A stretch of 34,473 nt of DNA, taken from positions 1-34,473 of IMG/VR virus record IMGVR_UViG_3300042298_004611. The stretch is one strand, 5' to 3'. The position numbers and the translations under genes are program-made. Under the pieces are notes generated by a model that saw nothing but the letters and a program-made list of their open reading frames with translations, ran no database searches and was not told the origin of the DNA. Each line of letters opens with the position of its first letter. The stretch's first letter is position 1. This DNA is from a virus. Shown here piece by piece: positions 17,880 through 26,186 of this stretch.

Positions 17880-19527
17880 TTTTTTCTTCTTTATAATATA
17901 TTCCAAATTCGGTAACTAAATAATCTATAACTCCATCAACTAAATGCTTAAATACTTGATCAGGATAAACATTAATAGGTTCCCCATGAGCATTAAATGA
18001 AGTATTTAACAATACAGGAATTCCTGAAAGTTTTTGGTATTCTTTTAATACGTTAAAAAATACAGGATTATTATGTTCGTATACTAATTGGGGTCGGCCT
18101 GTATTATCTACTTTATGGATTACTGCTGGGATTTTTTCTACCCATTCATCTTTACATGTGTAACAAATTGTCATAAACTCAGATGTATGTTCAGATCCGT
18201 TAATATTAAATATATTATGTGCTTCTCCACCTAATACAAAAGGTGCAAATGGCATAATTTCATTTCGTTTTAGACGTTCATTTAACATTTCATGGGTTCC
18301 TGAATCTGTAGCTCTAACCATAATAGATCTAGAACCCAATGCTCGAGGACCAAACTCAAATCGACCATGATATAAACCTAAAACTTTACCTTCATGGAGA
18401 AATTTAGCTATTGTTTTATAATCAAAATCCATTTTAGCTAATCCTTTATGTTGAAAAGCTTCAGCTTCAATCTGATCCTGGTTGTAAGAAAAACCTAAAA
18501 ATGTATTTTCTAATTTATAGGGCTTCCAATCACCTGCATCTAATGAAGCTAAAATAGAGGCTCCCATAGCAATACCTTCATCACCCATTCCAGGTGTAAC
18601 AAAGATATTATCAAAACAACCCATTTCATTTATTACTTGGTTCATCTTAACGTTAGCAAACAAACCACCTGCAAAACAAATATTTTTATAATCAGGATAT
18701 CTTTGGGCTATGTCTGTAAGGTAAGCAACTATATTTTCTTCTAGATGTTGTTGCATAGCATAAGCAACATCAGCTTTACCTTGTTCAGTTTCAAACCATC
18801 CATCTTTTTCTAATTCATTAAAGAACCACTCGTAGATATGATCATGACTATTAGGAGAAAAAGTTAAATATCCTTTATCATAACTAAGTAATGATTTAAA
18901 TCCTCGGTACAAACGATCATTATAATTGCCATGGCCAGCCATACCCATAATTTTACCTTCATCCTTATTACCTACAAAACCAAACTTAGGGCAAGAGTAA
19001 TACCAAATAGTAGCTAATGAATTAGCATTAACGTGCATATCTAACGTATGGACACGATGCATTTTTAATCCATTACCTAATTGTATAGTTCCTAATTCGT
19101 GTTCACCGTTACCACCATCTAGTGTTACTACTAAAGCTTTATCAAAGCCTGATAGATAGTAGGTTGAAGCAGCATGGCAATCGTGGTGAGTATAATACTT
19201 AATTTTAGCGTTAGATTTTTTAAGTCTTTTAAGTATTTTAACTATATCTGCTTTATATTTTTCATTATGGTCTCCTTTATTAAAACCATTATAATAAGAA
19301 TGGATTAAGTTAAAATCTCCAATAGCAACATAATCAGCATCTTCAATAGAAACACCAGTAGCATCTTCAATAGCATTTAAAGAAGTATGAGATGCCCAAC
19401 CCCAAATCCAAGGGGTTTTAGTACGCATCATTTTATCGTCTTCGACTGCATAAATAATTTTACCATCCTCAATATAAACTGCTGAGTGGTTGTGAAATGG
19501 GAATCCTATCCCGTAAATTTTTGCCAT
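17857..19527 (-). CDS. Carbamoyltransferase, NodU/CmcH/TobZ family
   Basis: A 556-residue two-domain enzyme. The N-terminal Kae1-like part has H14 (NHSAV), the metal-binding HHDCHAAS (114-121) and VVTLDGGNGE (133-142). GMGDEGIAMGA follows in the second half of that domain. The C-terminal YrdC-like part carries FGPRALGSRSIM and NTSFNAHGEPI, which bind the carbamoyl-adenylate intermediate. The enzyme uses carbamoyl phosphate and ATP to carbamoylate a hydroxyl group, classically on sugars or antibiotics. In phages the acceptor could be a surface sugar or a modified base. It is placed between the polymerase C-part and the clamp, not in the sugar cassettes. All expected motifs are intact. Confidence 0.92.
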   Translation of the reverse strand: MAKIYGIGFPFHNHSAVYIEDGKIIYAVEDDKMMRTKTPWIWGWASHTSLNAIEDATGVSIEDADYVAIGDFNLIHSYYNGFNKGDHNEKYKADIVKILKRLKKSNAKIKYYTHHDCHAASTYYLSGFDKALVVTLDGGNGEHELGTIQLGNGLKMHRVHTLDMHVNANSLATIWYYSCPKFGFVGNKDEGKIMGMAGHGNYNDRLYRGFKSLLSYDKGYLTFSPNSHDHIYEWFFNELEKDGWFETEQGKADVAYAMQQHLEENIVAYLTDIAQRYPDYKNICFAGGLFANVKMNQVINEMGCFDNIFVTPGMGDEGIAMGASILASLDAGDWKPYKLENTFLGFSYNQDQIEAEAFQHKGLAKMDFDYKTIAKFLHEGKVLGLYHGRFEFGPRALGSRSIMVRATDSGTHEMLNERLKRNEIMPFAPFVLGGEAHNIFNINGSEHTSEFMTICYTCKDEWVEKIPAVIHKVDNTGRPQLVYEHNNPVFFNVLKEYQKLSGIPVLLNTSFNAHGEPINVYPDQVFKHLVDGVIDYLVTEFGIYYKEEKNEIEVNS

Positions 19528-19531
19528 AGTA

Positions 19532-20461
19532 TTAAAAGTTAAAAAATAAATTTCTATAAGGGTTTAGATTTAAGTCCCAACCTAAATCACTATAAAACCC
19601 TTGTAATTTACTTTCTAGTATTGTTTCAAATGATTTGTTTTTATCTGCGTATTCATTTAATAATATACGAATTTTTTCTGGCATATCAAAGTCTAAAAAT
19701 GCAAGTGCTTCTATTTTATAAGGATTATCTTTTAAGTAAATCCATTTAACTTTATCACCTTGAACAATTTTAGAGTGTTGTCTATCTAATTTCCAAAATG
19801 CAAGTAAGTCATTATATTTAATAGCTGCTTTTACAGAAGCGGGGGCACCTTGAGCTACAATAGAAAACATTTCCCCTACTTTAGATTTAGAAGCTATATA
19901 TTTGTCTAAGGTATTTACACGAGTAGGATTACCTAAAATAGCAATGTCGGTATCGGAGGATAAAACTTTAGTTCTAAATGTTTTTAATAATTCATCAATT
20001 TCAGTTTTAGGAGCACCTTTAATTACTCGTTGTAATACATCTTTAAAGAAATCTCCAAATATTTTAGGAAAGTTAGCTTTCATAAACTCTAATCCCTTAA
20101 TATCTAAATCGTCTTTAGATACACCTTCTTTTTTAGTAATCCACTGAGCATAACGGCGAGTAGCTCTAAAATAACCAGAGCGGATAATACACTCTGTTTT
20201 CATTTCAAAACGATGATCCTGGATATTAAATGCTTCTTTAGTTAATGTATTATAATACTCTGTAATTAAGTCTTGGTATTTAAGGGCGATTTCTTCGAGT
20301 TTATTATCTCTTTCTTCCTCTTCCATATCATTAAAGTTAGGATAGAGATGCCTAAGCAAAGGTTCAGCATTATAATAATTAGAGTCTGTATCAACATAAA
20401 CACAATAATTTATATCTTCTTTATTTGCTATAAACCAAGGAGTAGTTTCTAACTGTATCAT
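19532..20461 (-). CDS. DNA polymerase family B, C-terminal part (motif C and thumb)
   Basis: A 309-residue protein that is the missing C-terminal end of the polymerase encoded at 20923-22635. Motif C is YVDTDS (22-27), which supplies two catalytic aspartates. TRRYA (101-105) matches the KKRYA motif, and the rest fits the thumb of T4 gp43. The ATG overlaps the stop of the Smr-like gene (ATGA), so it is translationally coupled. 570 + 309 residues equals a normal T4-type polymerase (about 880-900). Alone it cannot be active; it must assemble with the N-part. No intein residues occur at the break. Confidence 0.92.
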   Translation of the reverse strand: MIQLETTPWFIANKEDINYCVYVDTDSNYYNAEPLLRHLYPNFNDMEEEERDNKLEEIALKYQDLITEYYNTLTKEAFNIQDHRFEMKTECIIRSGYFRATRRYAQWITKKEGVSKDDLDIKGLEFMKANFPKIFGDFFKDVLQRVIKGAPKTEIDELLKTFRTKVLSSDTDIAILGNPTRVNTLDKYIASKSKVGEMFSIVAQGAPASVKAAIKYNDLLAFWKLDRQHSKIVQGDKVKWIYLKDNPYKIEALAFLDFDMPEKIRILLNEYADKNKSFETILESKLQGFYSDLGWDLNLNPYRNLFFNF

Positions 20462-20682
20462 TCTATGATTTGTATTTCACCTGAATTATGAGGGGGAATA
20501 TAATAATCAAATTCATTTTCTTCAAGCCATTCTATTACTATTTTTTTCATAATAGCAGAATTACCTGTAATTATTACTGTATCTTTAGGATTAGTACCTT
20601 CCCAAAAATAAAAATCAATCAATTTGTTTTCTACTTCTGAGTGTTTAACTCCGTGTAGATCAAGCGTTGTTTTCTTCTTCAT
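20458..20682 (-). CDS. Smr-domain-like protein inside the split polymerase gene
   Basis: A 74-residue protein. It starts KKKTTLDLHGVKHSEV with the LDLHG signature of Smr domains at residues 7-11. VIITGNSAIMKKIVIEWL matches the later strand and helix, where most Smr proteins have HGxG; here it is TGNS. Smr domains have nicking or RNA-cleaving activity or bind nucleic acid. ATG 20682 was chosen, since the upstream in-frame codon is TTG. It overlaps the 87-residue gene by 23 bases and the polymerase C-part by 4. Its last codons (G-E-I-Q) repeat the last codons of polymerase part N. Function in the insert is unknown. Confidence 0.7.
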   Translation of the reverse strand: MKKKTTLDLHGVKHSEVENKLIDFYFWEGTNPKDTVIITGNSAIMKKIVIEWLEENEFDYYIPPHNSGEIQIIE

Positions 20683-20923
20683 TATGAAATACTCCTTCAA
20701 TTTCTCCTTTTTGGTTATAAATCTGTTCGGGGACAGTAATATAAAATTTTTCTCCTTTAATACTAAAGCGCCCCCCTTGCTTAAGCATCTTTTTAAAAAA
20801 TAGTACTTCTTTATCAGACCATTTTTCTGATTTATTAATAATAGTATCTTTATCTAAAAGATTTTCTTGAGCAAAGATAGATACTCCTCTACGAATTGAT
20901 TGTTTTGAGATTTTATTTTCCAT
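20660..20923 (-). CDS. Uncharacterised 87-residue protein inside the split polymerase gene
   Basis: No family recognised. It is basic in the first two thirds (SKQSIRRGV, KMLKQGGRFSIKGEKFYI) and acidic at the end (EEENNA). A possible small helix-then-beta fold with a nucleic-acid-binding face fits the composition, but no motif proves it. Its ATG overlaps the TAA of polymerase part N (TAATG), and its 3' end overlaps the Smr-like gene. It is therefore one of two genes that interrupt the polymerase. No homing-endonuclease motif (LAGLIDADG, GIY-YIG, HNH) is visible. Confidence 0.65.
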   Translation of the reverse strand: MENKISKQSIRRGVSIFAQENLLDKDTIINKSEKWSDKEVLFFKKMLKQGGRFSIKGEKFYITVPEQIYNQKGEIEGVFHNEEENNA

Positions 20924-22635
20924 TATAATTGAATTTCTCCTTTTATTACTTTATTCATATGTGTATTAGCAAATAATGCCGATTCTTGGATGATACGTTG
21001 TCCTGTTAAAGTGATACTTTCACTTAAAATTACGTTACCATATCTAAAGCTACCAAGAGCTGTTGCACCATATAAGCTATTTAACAAAATTTTCATTGTA
21101 TGTTGTTTTAGGTGCATTTGTTCGCCTAATTCAGGATTATCTGATTTATAGGCTTCTTTCATTGCGTTTTTATATATAACTCGTTCATCAAACCATTTAG
21201 ATAGAATAGTTTTTAGTACTGAATCATAATCAGTTCTATACATCACCCCATTAGCGGAAACTGATAGTTTTTCGGTTTCGATTAGTTTAATAATATCTTT
21301 AACTTTAATTTGAGCTAATTTACGTTTTGAATTTTGAATATTTAAAATTCTATCCTGATCCATTCGTTTTAAATCATTCAAAGCATATCTACAGTTGAAA
21401 ATTTCTTTACCTTCAACTACTATTTTTTCATCAGGCATTACAATTCGGCCTACTAAAGTTTCCTTACCAATATTTAAAGACATAATAATTGAAGGATATA
21501 GTGAAGTTAAATCCTCATCAAACATATATTTAAAGATACCGGCTGTAGGGCAAAACAAATAACCACCTGCATAATTCTTTTTAGTAATAGGATTTCTATC
21601 GCGTGCCGGGGGGACAATACCTTTAGATAAAAGATAAGCTGAAATAGCACCATCATGAATCATACTATTTTTATAGACGTCACTATAGTTAATTTTACCT
21701 TTATGTGCTAGGTTTTTAGTAAGAGATAAATATTGAAATTTTTCATCTAATGCTTTTAAGATTTCAACGTCTCGAAAGTTATATTGAATGAATGTTTGAA
21801 TGTCTTCTTCAAATAATCGATCTAAAGAACCATTGTATTCAATCTTATTTAGATTACAATATTTTTCTCCTAAAGCATCTAATTTAAATGATGGTTCATC
21901 TTTAAAACTAAACTTCTTATGAAGTTTCATATAATCTAAAGATTCAACCCCGGCAATACGGAGCCAACCATCATTATTCCAACTAGATTCATCTTTAATT
22001 TTACCAATTGGAGATAAACGATAAGCTTCATTTTTACCTAATACATTATTAATTCTGTAAAAAAGATAAGGAATATCAAAATAATCACTATTATATCCTA
22101 CTAAAATATCAGGTTGAATTTCACCTAATCTATCTAACCATCTACGAAGTAATTCATCTTCAGTACGACAAGGGATAATCTCGCGATTTTTTGCTTTAGT
22201 GTGTTTTAGCTGATTTTTAGTGTCTAAAATTAAGATAGCCCATTCATCAGTTTGTTTATCCCACCAAGCAATTGAAGTAACAGGTTTTGGAGCATTACGA
22301 ATATATTCTTCAGTAAGTGCTCCCCCCATTTCAATCTCGATATCAAAAAATATCTCGCGGTGTGTTTTAGAAGGTTCGTCATTATTACTATACAAATCAA
22401 TTAAGAAACGTTGATAAGGACGAATATCGTGAAAATGGAGTTTAGGATTTTCTTTATCCCAACCTATTACTTTACGTAGAGTTTCTCCTCGTAGCCCTAT
22501 AAAGTCACCTTTTTCGGTTTCTTCAAAAGCAGGGTAAGACCAATTTAGAGTTTTGTAACCATTATCAGCCCAAAGGTGAACTCGATAATTGTTATTCCCT
22601 TCAGAAGGTTCTACGTAACATGACTTGTAAATCAT
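20923..22635 (-). CDS. DNA polymerase family B, N-terminal part (exonuclease, motifs A and B)
   Basis: A 570-residue protein holding most of a T4 gp43-type polymerase. The 3'-5' exonuclease has Exo I D98/E100 (FFDIEIE), Exo II in GYNSDYFD (180-187) and Exo III Y285xxxD289. Polymerase motif A is DLTSLYPSII (375-384) and motif B is KILLNSLYG (515-523). It then stops at residue 570, before motif C. The remaining part is at 19532-20461. Its start overlaps the MazG-like gene (ATGA). Both active sites have all residues, so the split enzyme is likely functional when joined non-covalently. Confidence 0.94.
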   Translation of the reverse strand: MIYKSCYVEPSEGNNNYRVHLWADNGYKTLNWSYPAFEETEKGDFIGLRGETLRKVIGWDKENPKLHFHDIRPYQRFLIDLYSNNDEPSKTHREIFFDIEIEMGGALTEEYIRNAPKPVTSIAWWDKQTDEWAILILDTKNQLKHTKAKNREIIPCRTEDELLRRWLDRLGEIQPDILVGYNSDYFDIPYLFYRINNVLGKNEAYRLSPIGKIKDESSWNNDGWLRIAGVESLDYMKLHKKFSFKDEPSFKLDALGEKYCNLNKIEYNGSLDRLFEEDIQTFIQYNFRDVEILKALDEKFQYLSLTKNLAHKGKINYSDVYKNSMIHDGAISAYLLSKGIVPPARDRNPITKKNYAGGYLFCPTAGIFKYMFDEDLTSLYPSIIMSLNIGKETLVGRIVMPDEKIVVEGKEIFNCRYALNDLKRMDQDRILNIQNSKRKLAQIKVKDIIKLIETEKLSVSANGVMYRTDYDSVLKTILSKWFDERVIYKNAMKEAYKSDNPELGEQMHLKQHTMKILLNSLYGATALGSFRYGNVILSESITLTGQRIIQESALFANTHMNKVIKGEIQL

Positions 22636-23249
22636 TCAAAAAACTTCTTTAGATTGGGTCTAAAATAGTTAATATTTTTCATTACTTTACGGTCTCGAGT
22701 ACGATATACAACGTACTTGTCAGCAACTTGTTCATAGTGACATGCCTCGCCTTGTTCTTGGGAACGTAAGTCAACAGTCTTTTGTGCCTCTTCTTGTGTA
22801 GAGCAAGCTTTTGAAAGATTTGATGCTTGTACTTCCATATAAGCGGGCCAAATTTTATCCTTAAGACCATGAAGCATAGCACCGTTCCCAAGGGATACAT
22901 AAGCAATGTCACACAATGCATCCAAAACTTCCACGATGTCTTGTTTTTCGCAAGCTTGTTTATACTCCTCAAGTTCTTCCAGAACGAAGTTGTAAACAAA
23001 ATCCCATTCATGTTTAGCTGGTATAACTGGTTCATAGTTGTTAGGTTTATTCATTAAGCTATTGAATTCTTCAACCTCGCTGACGAATGGTACATATTGT
23101 GAGTTAAATAAATTTGTAATTCTTTCTGCAGTAGTTTCAGCCCAATCCATTTCAGGGTTGCGTCCTGCTTCATCTCGGTCTGAGAATGAGCGAAGTTTAC
23201 CTAAACTATTAATTAGTTCAATAGTGATTAAATCTTTAAATTGAGACAT
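22632..23249 (-). CDS. MazG-like nucleotide pyrophosphohydrolase
   Basis: A 205-residue protein with a central all-alpha NTP-PPase signature: FVLEELEEYKQACEKQD followed by EVLDALCDIAYVSLG. This is the EExxE ... ExxD pattern that binds magnesium. The family removes pyrophosphate from non-standard or surplus (d)NTPs. The C-terminal third (EQVADKYVVYRTRDRKV) is outside the core and may bind substrate. ATG 23249 was chosen because the codon nine residues earlier is TTG. It overlaps folE by 14 bases and the polymerase by 4. Next to FolE and the queuosine-type genes it may tune GTP or modified-nucleotide pools. Confidence 0.8.
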   Translation of the reverse strand: MSQFKDLITIELINSLGKLRSFSDRDEAGRNPEMDWAETTAERITNLFNSQYVPFVSEVEEFNSLMNKPNNYEPVIPAKHEWDFVYNFVLEELEEYKQACEKQDIVEVLDALCDIAYVSLGNGAMLHGLKDKIWPAYMEVQASNLSKACSTQEEAQKTVDLRSQEQGEACHYEQVADKYVVYRTRDRKVMKNINYFRPNLKKFFE

Positions 23250-23940
23250 GTCCGTTATTGATTTTAAGTGAGTCAAAAAATTCTTTACGTGCTTGATTAT
23301 TGTTGTCCATAAACACTCCAGAGGCTTTAGTAGTTACCATTGCTGCTCCTTGGTGTTTTACACCTCGGCAAGATACGCAAGAGTGAGTAGCAACCACAGT
23401 TACAATTACACCACGATTATCTTCGCAAACCTTATCTACCGCTTGGTGAATGGCTGTTGTAAGTTGCTCCTGAATGGCTCCTCTACGTCCAAAATGTTCT
23501 ACAATGCGGTTTAGTTTACTTAATCCAATAACTCGTCCGTTTTCACCTGCAATATATCCTATATGAACTACACCATTAATAGTTTGGTGATGGTGCGAAC
23601 ACATAGAGGTAAGAGGAATGTTACGTTCGATAACAATTCCATCATAACCGTCTGAGGGGAATGAAGTGATTTCAGTAAATTTTTCGTAGCGACCTTTCCA
23701 CAGATCATAAACGTATGCTTTAGCTACGCGACGAGGTGTTTCCATTGAATTGGGATCGTTTCTCCAATCGCATTTTAGGGCATCAAGAAACTTACCAAAA
23801 TGTTCGGTTGCCTCTTCTACCATCTGTTGTTTTTGCTCATCCGAGAGTGGGAAATCTCCTGCAACACCATTGGCAAAGCCGGGTTGAACACACTCTATAT
23901 TGTCGTACTTCTTACGACGTTTGTTTTCAATATTTTCCAT
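23236..23940 (-). CDS. folE: GTP cyclohydrolase I
   Basis: A 234-residue enzyme, first step from GTP to dihydroneopterin triphosphate and here to preQ0. Zinc ligands are C114 and H117 in TSMCSHHHQT and C188 in THSCVSCRG. VIGLSKLNRIVEHF and QEQLT are the standard core motifs. ATG 23940 is chosen over an upstream TTG because it places the start 15 bases after a promoter-like -7 element, and the extra residues look unconserved. The insert before the core (WRNDPNSMETPRRVAKAY) matches the usual TPxRVA motif. It is the first gene of a unit leading into MazG and the polymerase. Confidence 0.95.
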   Translation of the reverse strand: MENIENKRRKKYDNIECVQPGFANGVAGDFPLSDEQKQQMVEEATEHFGKFLDALKCDWRNDPNSMETPRRVAKAYVYDLWKGRYEKFTEITSFPSDGYDGIVIERNIPLTSMCSHHHQTINGVVHIGYIAGENGRVIGLSKLNRIVEHFGRRGAIQEQLTTAIHQAVDKVCEDNRGVIVTVVATHSCVSCRGVKHQGAAMVTTKASGVFMDNNNQARKEFFDSLKINNGHVSI

Positions 23941-23955
23941 ATAACTTATTTTATA

Positions 23956-23986
23956 TAAATGTACGAAATAATCTTTACAGAGCAAA
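23956..23986 (-). promoter_or_regulatory. Bacteroidota-type promoter, TTTG-N19-TACATTTA
   Basis: Minus strand TTTG (23986-23983), 19-base spacer, TACATTTA (23963-23956), then 15 bases to ATG 23940 of folE. The TTTCGTAyATTTA part is shared with the elements at 15.9 and 31.95 kb. The -33 part lies inside the end of the phosphoribosyltransferase gene. Confidence 0.55.
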
Positions 23987-24499
23987 GATTGATTTTAAAT
24001 TTCTTTTATAACCTCCTGTTGAATCCATCCCATAACCAATTAACCATTCATCCTCGCATTCAAAAGCATGCCTAAAAGATGAAACGTGGCTTTGTGGGTT
24101 GATTGGATTAAACTCGTTTTTAGATCGTTTTACTAAAGTAACGATATTGATTGTTTTAGCTCCTTTTAAATTAAAGTATTTAGCTAAAAATTTCATTGTT
24201 TCTCCTGAATCGAAAATATCATCTACCAGATAAACGTGTTTACCATGTACTGATATTTCAACATCTTTAGTGAGTTGAATGCTACCTCGTTCTTTACCTG
24301 AATATGATTTAACTCGAATAAAGTCACATTCTATATCAATGTCCATGTTGCTAACTAGATCGGAGTAAAACATAAAAGCTCCATTTAATACTCCTACCAT
24401 CACTACTGGTGTAGCATCGTATTGGTGTTCTCGAGAGATTTGTTGAGCAATAATTTTAGTTTTAATGTCTATATCGTGAGCAGAATATAACTCAATCAT
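23975..24499 (-). CDS. Hypoxanthine-type phosphoribosyltransferase
   Basis: A 174-residue PRTase of normal HPRT length. The PRPP loop is VYLVDDIFDSGETM (89-102), with the paired acidic residues. VGVLNGAFMF (35-44) is the first loop, and FIRVKSYSG (60-68) is the flexible flap. The C-terminal DEWLIGYGMD fits the purine-binding end. It would convert hypoxanthine or guanine plus PRPP into IMP or GMP, possibly salvaging host purines or a 7-deazaguanine base. Its ATG overlaps the small zinc-ribbon gene's stop (ATGA). Confidence 0.9.
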   Translation of the reverse strand: MIELYSAHDIDIKTKIIAQQISREHQYDATPVVMVGVLNGAFMFYSDLVSNMDIDIECDFIRVKSYSGKERGSIQLTKDVEISVHGKHVYLVDDIFDSGETMKFLAKYFNLKGAKTINIVTLVKRSKNEFNPINPQSHVSSFRHAFECEDEWLIGYGMDSTGGYKRNLKSIFAL

Positions 24500-24633
24500 T
24501 TTTTCTTACATTTTTTACAAATCCAAACAAAGTGAGGAATACCAAAGTTATTTCTCTCTACTCTAAATGCTGTTTTAAAAGCCACAGTATCTAAACAGTT
24601 ATGACAAACTATATTTTCAGAACTTTTAACCAT
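24496..24633 (-). CDS. Small zinc-ribbon protein (45 residues)
   Basis: A short gene found by reading the gap between the GNAT and phosphoribosyltransferase genes. ATG 24633, 45 codons, TGA 24498-24496. Two CxxC pairs (C10/C13 and C39/C42) make a classic zinc ribbon. The C-terminus is lysine-rich (CKKCKKK). The stop overlaps the next ATG as ATGA and the start is four bases after the GNAT stop, which supports a real coupled gene. Such proteins often bind nucleic acid or act as adaptors. No specific role is known. Confidence 0.75.
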   Translation of the reverse strand: MVKSSENIVCHNCLDTVAFKTAFRVERNNFGIPHFVWICKKCKKK

Positions 24634-24637
24634 TTTA

Positions 24638-25030
24638 TTAGGTTTTTTTATAATAAATTTGCTTTTCCCAACCTAATTTTTCAAATACTTTTTGAGAAGC
24701 AATATTATTTACTTTTACATAAGCATTAATATCACTAAAAGATTTACTAAATTCTTTAATCATAAAAGACCCTATCCCTTGGTTATGAAAATCGGGATGA
24801 ACACAATACGTAATTTCATGACCATGCAATAAACCAATATACCCAGCAGGTTGATTATCTGTTAAACAAATTTTATACTTAGACCAATTATGAGTCATAA
24901 ACTCTTTTTGCTGTTCTGGGGTAATATTAGCTTGGGTAAAGAATCCCTCTTGGTTTGTGGGATTCATCCTAAGAAGTCTTACAAATTCCCAATACTTTTC
25001 TGTACAATTTACTAATTGTAAATTTACCAT
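24638..25030 (-). CDS. GNAT family N-acetyltransferase
   Basis: A 130-residue GNAT. ITYCVHPDFHNQGIGSFMI (about 73-91) is the acetyl-CoA binding motif A with the Q-G-I-G loop, and KVFEKLGWE is the closing motif B. It follows the second DegT aminotransferase with a 7-base overlap, as in loci where GNATs acetylate the new amino group of a sugar nucleotide. That role fits the context but is inferred. Protein or antibiotic acetylation is an alternative. Confidence 0.82.
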   Translation of the reverse strand: MVNLQLVNCTEKYWEFVRLLRMNPTNQEGFFTQANITPEQQKEFMTHNWSKYKICLTDNQPAGYIGLLHGHEITYCVHPDFHNQGIGSFMIKEFSKSFSDINAYVKVNNIASQKVFEKLGWEKQIYYKKT

Positions 25031-26181
25031 TTTGCAGCTTTTTTAACTATTTCAATTACTTTTTGAACATCTTCATTAGTTAAAAACATATGAAGTGGAA
25101 GAGAAATTACTTCTTGACTTAATTTAGCAGCATTAGGACAAGTACCTTGTCCGTAAGAATACATTTCATATTGAGTATTATCTTTATAGTGCACACCCGG
25201 AAATATATCGTTGGCATTTAAAAATTCCATTACTTGATCCCTATTAGCTACTCGTATTTGGTAAATATGGCGTGATGAAATACATTTAGGATTATGTTTA
25301 ATAGGAATAATATCGTTTTCTCCTAAAAATCCTTGATCGTATATTTCACAAATTTCTCTCCTACGAGTATTATCTTCTTCAAGATATTTTAGGGCAACTA
25401 AACCCATAGAAGCCATAATTGAATTACCGTGAGCTTTGAATCCTAAATCAATTACGTCATAATCCCACTTATAACTACCTTTTGAATTAGTACGATTAAA
25501 AGTATCTTTATCTATTCCTAACCAAGATAGTTTACGAGCTAAGGTGTCATAATCTTTATTTTTAAAACAAATCATACCCCCATCTGCTGTAGGAAGATTT
25601 TTTACAGATTGAAAACTAAATACTGAAACATCAGCATCCCATCCTGCATGAGATTTAGTTATAGCTACACCATTGTATACTCTATCGACTTGAGTTCCGG
25701 CCATATGGGCTGCATCTAAAATGAGTTTTAAGCCATATTTATCACAAATTTGTTTAATTTCATTATATTGACCAATATTACCTCCTAAACCTACGTACAT
25801 TACTGCTTTAGTTTTTTTAGTAATACGTGCCTCAACACTTTTAGGGTCTAAACAAAGTTGATCATCAACATCTGCAAACACCGGGTGGAGATTATTATAA
25901 AGTATAGCATGATTTGAAGATACAAAAGTAAGTGGCGTAGTAATAATTTCATCACCGTTTTTCCACTTATTAGCATCTTTTAATACTTTAAGTGCAATTT
26001 GGAGACCTACTGTATTTGATGCTACAAAGTGAGCATTTTCAAAATCAGTATATTTTTTCCACGCTTCTTCAAATTTTTCAGTTTTAAATCCAAGACCAGT
26101 CCATCCAATTTCAAGACACTCTTCGATTTCTTTTAATACTTCTTGAGTGCGATATTTAGGTTTAAAAACTTGTATTGCCAT
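25024..26181 (-). CDS. Second DegT/DnrJ/EryC1/StrS-type aminotransferase
   Basis: A 385-residue PLP enzyme. ASNTVGLQIALKVL (54-67) is the phosphate-binding region. D156 in LILDAAHMAG binds the pyridine nitrogen, and K194 in SFQSVKNLPTADGG is the Schiff-base lysine. It is only distantly similar to the first DegT protein (7598-8791), so it is not a recent duplication. It likely aminates a keto-sugar nucleotide, which the downstream GNAT may then acetylate. It sits five bases after the 2OG oxygenase gene. Residues needed for activity are present. Confidence 0.9.
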   Translation of the reverse strand: MAIQVFKPKYRTQEVLKEIEECLEIGWTGLGFKTEKFEEAWKKYTDFENAHFVASNTVGLQIALKVLKDANKWKNGDEIITTPLTFVSSNHAILYNNLHPVFADVDDQLCLDPKSVEARITKKTKAVMYVGLGGNIGQYNEIKQICDKYGLKLILDAAHMAGTQVDRVYNGVAITKSHAGWDADVSVFSFQSVKNLPTADGGMICFKNKDYDTLARKLSWLGIDKDTFNRTNSKGSYKWDYDVIDLGFKAHGNSIMASMGLVALKYLEEDNTRRREICEIYDQGFLGENDIIPIKHNPKCISSRHIYQIRVANRDQVMEFLNANDIFPGVHYKDNTQYEMYSYGQGTCPNAAKLSQEVISLPLHMFLTNEDVQKVIEIVKKAAKW

Positions 26182-26186
26182 GTATG

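Noticed and set aside
20461-20940. Intein or group I intron as the cause of the polymerase split
   Set aside because: There is no Cys/Ser/Thr at the junction, no C-terminal HN, and the insert consists of two separate coupled genes rather than one in-frame or untranslated block.
22682-23035. Minus-strand open frame of 117 codons inside the MazG-like gene
   Set aside because: It is another frame of a gene with clear EExxE/ExxD motifs; the composition (many Cys, Leu, His) looks like shadow translation.
23736-24011. Plus-strand open frame of 91 codons over folE
   Set aside because: It is antisense to the strongly conserved GTP cyclohydrolase and crosses its promoter.
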